Shown piece by piece: positions 57,950 through 64,000 of a stretch of 64,000 bases of DNA; the first letter of the stretch is position 1, and every line of letters starts with the position of its first letter. Origin of the DNA: Ostrinia nubilalis. Its lineage: Eukaryota; Arthropoda; Insecta; Lepidoptera; Crambidae. A program made the translations under genes and the position numbers. The notes beneath the pieces were generated by a model. The model was given only the letters and a program-made list of their open reading frames with translations, did not search any database and had not been told where the DNA came from. The DNA lies in the NCBI RefSeq assembly GCF_963855985.1, contig NC_087119.1, forward strand, positions 4,194,001 to 4,258,000, written 5' to 3'.

Positions 57950-59130
57950 AAGTAGAAGTAGAAATAGATTTTTTAATTTTTAATCAACCTTTCCTTACTG
58001 CATAAGACCTATATGGATTAATAATTTCATTTTAAGATATCACGTAGGTATTTTTCATAAATTTTATTTACATACTATTAAACTACCTTTATAAAACTTT
58101 ATCAACTTTGTTTTTGTTTTACAAAACTATTTTGACATACAACTATATTTTTTTAACTATTTGGACATACTTTTCGACAACTATATTTTTTGAGCATTTC
58201 AAAAATTATTACGATTTCTTTCGTTTTCTTTTTTCCCACCAAAACTCGTTATCTCGTTGGTTTTATCATATATTTATTTGAGCAAATAACATTAGCTGTC
58301 TTTATTTTTGCTAACTTACACAGTCGACATCATAATATTAAAAATAGGTGGCCAATAAAAAATATAAAGATTTTCGTAATGCTGATATCAAGAAATCTCT
58401 TTGTACTCAAAATCTAATAAACAGTGTGAAGCTTTGGAGGAAGGCAGCCTACATAAAAATGTTGTTACTCCAATGCAATGCAAAGCCTTTAAAATCATCA
58501 CGGGCAAAGCTGCGGGTAGTAAAATTAATTATTGCTAATTAAATTAAATTTAATTTAATTAAATTAAAAATACTTTTTATAAGAAACAGCAAATTCAAAG
58601 TCAGTGAAATGAATTCTTTGAAAAATCAATAAATTATAAGAAAAATGATATGAAAACAACTATTCGCTGTTTAAAGAAAGGCTAATTTATAGATGACGAA
58701 ATGCTACTACTATTACTTTGCTTTATTAGAAAATAAAACTTAAAACGATATGAAAACAAAAGGACATTTTATCATGGACGAGAATTCACATGAAATGAGA
58801 TGGCCAGTGTTAATATCTATAAACAAAAGAATAAGTCCACTTTACTGTCTTAGAAATTGCCTTCTATTGGATGATTACCTATTGTTTAAAATAAATAAAT
58901 TCACATAGCAGATCTATGTCTCTGTCGAGATTGTCCTTGTCCACTCATAAGGCAGCTATTATAAAGTCGTTAAGTAAAAAAAGTTAACAAAAAGAGTGCA
59001 TAACAATAAATTTTCCCGTAATAATGTCAAAAGGTCACGCGGGGGATGAGGCGAGTGGGCGTTCCAACACTCAACACACCCACTTGTAGTCTTAGGGCGG
59101 ACTTCGTTCGCTTGTAAGACGATACTTCTG
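57950..59130. other. No supportable gene
   Basis: Very AT-rich. It contains an A/T palindromic run (TTAAATTAAATTTAATTTAA) near 58545. Small ORFs here look like chance. Confidence 0.4.
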
Positions 59131-59212
59131 GTATAAATATCGAAAATATGTAGAAACCTAAAGAAAATTCGTTTTATGCCATCTGATTTTGCTGGAACAA
59201 GTAATACAGAAT
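59131..59212 (+). promoter_or_regulatory. Possible TATA promoter and first coding exon
   Basis: TATAAATA at about 59132 lies 45 bases before ATG at 59176. The frame MPSDFAGTSNTE runs straight into a perfect donor (GTAAGT at 59213). No matching downstream exon was identified. Confidence 0.35.
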
Positions 59213-59352
59213 GTAAGTATACCTACCTTATTACTCGTTATTATATGTTTAACATTTTCTGTTAAGGTGTAAGTTGCGTTGACCAGAAGAGACAATATTT
59301 TGGTCAAGTCTTACGCATAGGAGTACGCAATATTATTTAATAAACTGCTATA

Positions 59353-60277
59353 CAGTGTGAGTCACGTTAAAGTGTACATATGAAAATAGATGAAACTAGA
59401 CCTATTTTTATCGACAAAAAAGAGGTCAAAAATTTTTTGAGATTTTTTTTAAATTTTTTATAGAATATTTTTTCTTCTAATTACTTATTGTAAAGAAAAC
59501 GTAATAACTTTTAAACTAAGCGGTATATCCTGATAAAATAAAAGCAGTAATAATGCTAAATAACAGGCAATACTAAAAAAATACATAAAATATACAAAAA
59601 AGGCCAACAAATAATAAAATATGATACTTTATGAAAAAAATCTGCTTAAAAATTCGTATTTTTTTGGTTATTTGATAAATTTCTCCAAAAAATGCCCCTA
59701 TAATAGGTGGTTTTTATTACTTTTTATTATTCTCTATCGTATTACTTTTGTAAAACCAAAAATCGCATGTCTCTATCCCTATCACAACATTTGCTATGAT
59801 CGTTTGAACAAAGGCCTACCACCACATTTTTTTCCGCTACAGGTAGAGACAATTTAAATTTTAACTAAAATGCTTATTTTACTTCGAAATCTTTTGTTTT
59901 TATTTGAAATCAAACTTGTCTTTATCAAAATTACAAATCTAGAGCCATTTTCAGTTTCGTTGTTAACGAAGCGTTGAATGGCGCGCGATTTTTTTCAAAA
60001 AGTATCATTTTTTATTACTTGTTGGCCTTTTTTATGTATTTTATGTATTTTTTTAGTATTGCCTGTTATTTAGCATTGTTACTGTTTTTTATTTTATCAG
60101 GATATACCGCTTAGTTCAAAAGTTATTACGTTTTCTTTACAATAAGTAATTGGAAGAAAAAAAATTCTATAAAAAAATTTAAAAAAGTCTCAAAAAAATT
60201 TTGACCTCTTTTTTGTCGATAAAAATAGGTCTAGTTTCATCTATTTTCATATGTACACTTTAACGTGACTCACACTG
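59353..60277. mobile_element. Foldback element with about 285-bp arms
   Basis: It starts CAGTGTGAGTCACGTTAAAG and ends in the complement, flanked by TA. The arms (59353-59640 and 59990-60277) are near identical and AT-rich. The loop has one short ORF (59621-59857), probably spurious. A shrunken copy is at 44938-45039. Confidence 0.85.
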
Positions 60278-60279
60278 TA

Positions 60280-60934
60280 TTTTGAGAACATGCGGTTTGT
60301 GTCGTTTGCACACATTCGTTACCTGGCTGTGCGAAAATGGACTTCCTCTGATGGATCGGTTCTGCTAACGGAATCATCGTTGAAAGAAAAGAGAGAAAGA
60401 AGAAGAACATAATACTAGACGGCCGAAACCACACAATCTCAACCCTGCACGGAGTTTGGACTCCGCGACTCTGATGCCAAGTGTGCGAAGCTTTGAAGAA
60501 AATATGTCGGCCGCAGCCTGTCGTCGCGTCTTGTCGCCGAGCTGTCGCCTAATGTGTGCATACACAACCTTAACGAAGGCGACCTGTCACATCTATAATT
60601 GTAGTGGTAATAAAACAACTGTAACATCATAGGAATTATCGAATACGTACCTACAATGTCGTAGGCGACTTGTCTCATCTAACAAATACAGTTGATGACA
60701 GCAGTCAAAGTCAAAGCTCATTGCTATAGATAGAAAAATAAATAGATGTGTATTTATTGATTATGTGGCGCAAGAACATTATTGCGCTTTCAAATTAAGT
60801 AAAGTTTAAGTTTCTTTTTATTGCAATTTTTTTATAAACCAATCAGGCCATGTTATTCAGTAGGAAAAAAATTACTTCGGGAGCAGAACCGCACAAATTG
60901 CTAATTAATTGAAGTGAAAGAGAGAAAGAAGGAA
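60280..60934. other. No supportable gene
   Basis: GC-richer patch at 60440-60600 with repeated GTCGCC/GGCGAC motifs, possibly an old MITE. The remainder is AT-rich. Confidence 0.3.
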
Positions 60935-61675
60935 ATGAAATTCAGTGCTGTGTTAACGTTTAACCCCACCAATGGGAGACCTGCCTTTGTAAGAGCTTCA
61001 CACCATCGCTGGCCCCTTTCCTTCGTCTGGCTAAATTATTACGGGCGAGTGGAGGTTGCTGGTAAAATATTCCGTGAAAAGCAGAGTGCATTTGAAAATC
61101 GAACTAATGCATCTGACTCTTGCCGGAGATCATGGAAAGATATCTCTACTTCTTTTGGGTTTACAAGTTTAGATTACCTAATAGGACATGAGCAAACTCC
61201 AGAACTTCCTATTATAATACATGCTCCCATCCAAACTAGAGGCATCAATAAGAGCTCATCAAGCCTACTCAGTCATGACTCATGAGTGCTCTCACATCTC
61301 AACGACGAACTGATTGACACCAAGGCACAAAATGCAGCTGCTACAATTCGCGGCCAATTATTAAATTACAATCATAATAAAGTTATTGTACACGAGCAGA
61401 TTTTATGTTCATCAAATATTTACACGCTACTTGCGAATGTAGTGCCTAATTGCCGGAGTGGTCGTATTACCATTGGTTTCTGGTGGGTGGATGATCAAAG
61501 ATGGCACTGGCCCCGTTTACCCGTGGTCCCAGTGGGTCGACCCATTACGGTGGTTCCATGGCACCAGGGATTGTTCCCTGGAATTATAACTATTCGCTGG
61601 GTGCGCGATGACAGCGCCAAACTAGGAGTTACAATTACAGCGGACTTTGAAATGTCAAAATGGCAAAATCGTTAA
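60935..61675 (+). pseudogene. Orphan ORF interrupted by one in-frame TGA
   Basis: ATG at 60935 opens 116 codons, then TGA at 61283-61285. The same frame goes on for another 129 codons to TAA at 61675. The first part has FNPTNGRPAF and HHRWPLSFVWLNYYGRVE. The second part is Trp-rich and looks like beta strands (ITIGFWWVDDQRWHWPRL). The composition is quite unlike the surrounding AT-rich DNA. I do not recognise the family. A jelly-roll-like capsid of viral origin, or a captured orphan gene, are possibilities but only guesses. Both halves have coherent coding character, so the TGA is probably a single late mutation; a read-through stop cannot be excluded. Confidence 0.5.
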
Positions 61676-61868
61676 TAACGTTGACCTTTTTTATTTTTCC
61701 ATCTAAAATGGCAGAATCAATAACTTTCAGATAGTTCACACGGATCTTTTCATGACTGTCTTCACGAGAAGTAAAGTTACAAAATAAACAAATTTTCAGC
61801 CGAACATTTATGACTATAGGGTTGTTAATATTGCAGACTTTTTATATTTTCTCTAAAACATGGCCAAA

Positions 61869-62072
61869 TCTATATATATAAAAGAAAGTCGTGTTAGTTA
61901 CTCCACTTATAACTCAAGAACGGCTGAACCGACTTAGCTGAAAATTGTCAGGGAGGTAGTTTAGAGCCAGGAAAAGGACATAGGATACTTTTTATCCCGT
62001 TCGAAATTTAAAAAAAAAGTCTGCTTATTTATTGCCATTAAAAGGCGGAACAAAGTTCGCCGGGTCAGCTAG
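61869..62072 (+). mobile_element. Short non-autonomous Helitron
   Basis: It starts TCTATATATATAAAAGAAAG and ends CGGGTCAGCTAG, with A and T flanks and no duplication. The 3' hairpin GGCGGAA with TTCGCC is shared with the copy at 12462. Confidence 0.9.
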
Positions 62073-63230
62073 TTAATTATAAAACTGGTTTCTGCGCAAC
62101 CAAACACAACATCACTTTCCAATCCCAAACTGTAATAAAAGGGAAACAATTAGTTTTGGCTCAACATGTCCAAAATGTGAAAGAAATAATATTTGAAGGT
62201 CATAAGAGCCGCGCCATCGATCCTCGAGTAGGTACGCCAAACTTCAGTAACATCTATGCCATACAAAACATCCTTGAATGTAAGCAACTGTTGTGTTATC
62301 TTATAAAAGGAAACTTTAGTATGGATTGTTGTATCTTAATTCTATTTTTGGAATCATTATGAAAATGTACAAAAAATCTTAAAATTATTCACTGGTTTAT
62401 TTATAAGAAAATATCGAGGAATTAAATTTAAATTTAATTCACATGTGAAGAAACTGCTGAATTTACTTGATACTTAAACCGCAAGAATTATCAATGGTTC
62501 GACTCTCGAACCTTGGTCTTCGTCTCCTGATCCGCAGGTTGGTGGTTTCCATTTTATGCGACTATATTTTGAAGTTTATTCGCATTATTTCTCTTCTCCC
62601 GCAATTTTCCTGGTGTGGCTATTTACACACCACACCAACGGGCATCAATCAGTGTCATTGGAGAAAAGCACCGAACCAATACGTGTAGAAAATTCGGCAT
62701 AGCAAAATTGTATTTTAAAAACAATGTACAAACATAATACTGTCTTATGAACGTTTTGGTATTATCGAAAACTAAAAAATAATTCAATATCGAGTTAGAC
62801 CTACAACAAAAGACAACAGCTCAGTACATAATGCTCGTACTGTAAAAACATGGATACTTAAATTTTATTAACAGAGAGTAATAAGTAGTGAATAAAACTT
62901 TGCAAGAGTGGGATCAATGTTGAACAAAAGAAACATTGAGACGACATGGAAATAATGTTTGGGAATCTTGGAGGAATCGTGCTACGCAAACTCCATACAC
63001 TTTGGCAGCTTAATGGTAAAACAATATATTGAATTACCATAACTAGAAAATAAAGTACAATCCACTTGAGTTTTGGGACGACAAACAATTTTTGGTTTCC
63101 GGTGTTGACTTTTGTAAGGTGGGGAACGGGGTTCATAGAAAATCGCCCAAATCCTTTTCAACAATATTTACTTATATCTTTACTTTTTTAGCATTTTACT
63201 TTTTTAACTTCTATTAGTTTCGGTACTTTC
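62073..63230. other. No supportable gene
   Basis: AT-rich with short frames at 62156 and 62467 that show no recognisable domain. Confidence 0.4.
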
Positions 63231-63383
63231 GGTAATGGTCGAGTACCTGTCGACGAATCGAGCGAATTGATTTCATGTCCTCCGAATTTCTATAACTTTG
63301 TCTCATCGAAAGACGAACTCATCAACAAAGTATTCCCAAACATCATTATTAACCACAAAAGTGAATGGTTAGGTGAGACTTAG
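63231..63383 (+). pseudogene. Helitron Pif1-like helicase fragment
   Basis: A 50-codon plus-strand frame reads GNGRVPVDESSELISCPPNF then SSKDELINKVFPNI, ending in a stop at 63381. This matches the helicase region of Helitron Rep/Hel proteins before the SERAIL motif. It is a small relic, not part of the non-autonomous copy at 61869. Confidence 0.7.
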
Positions 63384-64000
63384 CCTCAAAATTACCAAAA
63401 TATAAATAATTTAGAACAAATGAAAGTATACTAAAAAATCACAGCAGTAATAATTGAACTCATTTATCATGAAATCAGCCTCGGGCTTTGTATAGAAAAG
63501 TTATCTTAGATCCTTGAATTTTTTTTATGATTTAGAACAACTTTTTGGTTTTTGGCAATGAAGTGACTGTTGATTTGTATTTTTAATATGTATTTTAGTT
63601 CAATGTATAATATGTATTATAGCCTGACCAGGAACATAAAAACCCTCGCCATGTTGCGGAAAACTAATGGTACTAATTTCTTTTAATGGCAACAGTAACT
63701 GAAAACTTCATTGACATGTCACCTTGCATGTCAGTCTATGGCTGTCAAAGTGTAAACAAACTTTATTTTAAATGTGCGCAATTGATTTTGTGAATTAAAT
63801 TGCTAAAATCTTTTTATAGTCGTGAAAGAAAAGTGGTTCACAATGTGTTAAAGTATTTGTCGAAGAGTAATACTAAGGGTTCGGACAATATTTTCATCGA
63901 ATAATGTTTCCGACAAAGGTTGTCAAATTGACTGACACGTTTATCGTACAGTACAGTCCACTATGAAAATTAGCTGTGGTTTGTGTCAAATACCTATTTT
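63384..64000. other. Repeat-like sequence, no gene
   Basis: It includes AGCCTGACCAGGAACATAAA, which resembles a moth interspersed repeat, and a TGTCAAATTGACTGACA palindrome near 63923. Nothing codes. Confidence 0.35.

Overview
This is a eukaryotic, AT-rich, intron-bearing stretch that looks like a moth or butterfly genome. The evidence is the repeat set: short Helitrons starting TCTATATA and ending in a GTCAGCTAG motif, TTA/TAA-flanked palindromic MITEs, BEL/Pao retrotransposons and CR1-type LINE tails. The species assignment is an inference; no rRNA, tRNA, CRISPR array or prokaryotic operon is present.

Host genes are few and small. At the left edge (minus strand, 1-259) the window cuts a secreted-protein gene. 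At 10147-10725 (minus) lies the last exon of a secreted, prohormone-like protein. At 22315-24513 (plus) a non-coding first exon splices to an exon coding a tiny two-helix membrane protein with a Cys-rich tail. At 55398-57905 (plus) there is a complete three-exon gene for a 97-residue single-pass membrane protein, with canonical splice sites, compatible phases and a poly(A) signal. Other orphan reading frames lie at 16862-17463 (split by a MITE), 35988-36311, and 60935-61675 (split by one TGA).

Most of the rest is layered mobile DNA. 1-9.3 kb: an 8.2-kb element with about 110-bp inverted ends carries a broken transposase with a GHGKG motif, plus a 3'-truncated CR1-like LINE. 14-16 kb: a broken DUF4817/DDE_3-type transposase. 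25.6-31.2 kb: foldback elements made from inverted 3' ends of that same transposase family; one copy sits in a decayed BEL element and itself carries a CGAT-rich element. 34.6-35.6 kb: a GGGGCAGC-repeat DNA element. 37.2-43.5 kb: a young, apparently intact BEL/Pao element (identical 173-bp LTRs, 5-bp target duplication, one 1780-codon ORF). 43.8-48.8 kb: a small MULE-like element holding a gag-like fragment, then a 4-kb element with about 100-bp inverted ends, a MULE transposase relic and four nested insertions. 50.5-52.3 kb: a broken Transib (RAG1-related) transposase. 52.9-54.1 kb: a large palindrome built from the 3' end of an unknown coding sequence. 59.4-60.3 kb: another foldback. 63.2 kb: a Helitron helicase relic.

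The theme is inverted 3'-end duplications: several unrelated families here show arms of 270 to 790 bp facing each other across a short loop. Any transcript through them would fold into long double-stranded RNA. The nesting also gives a relative order of insertion.
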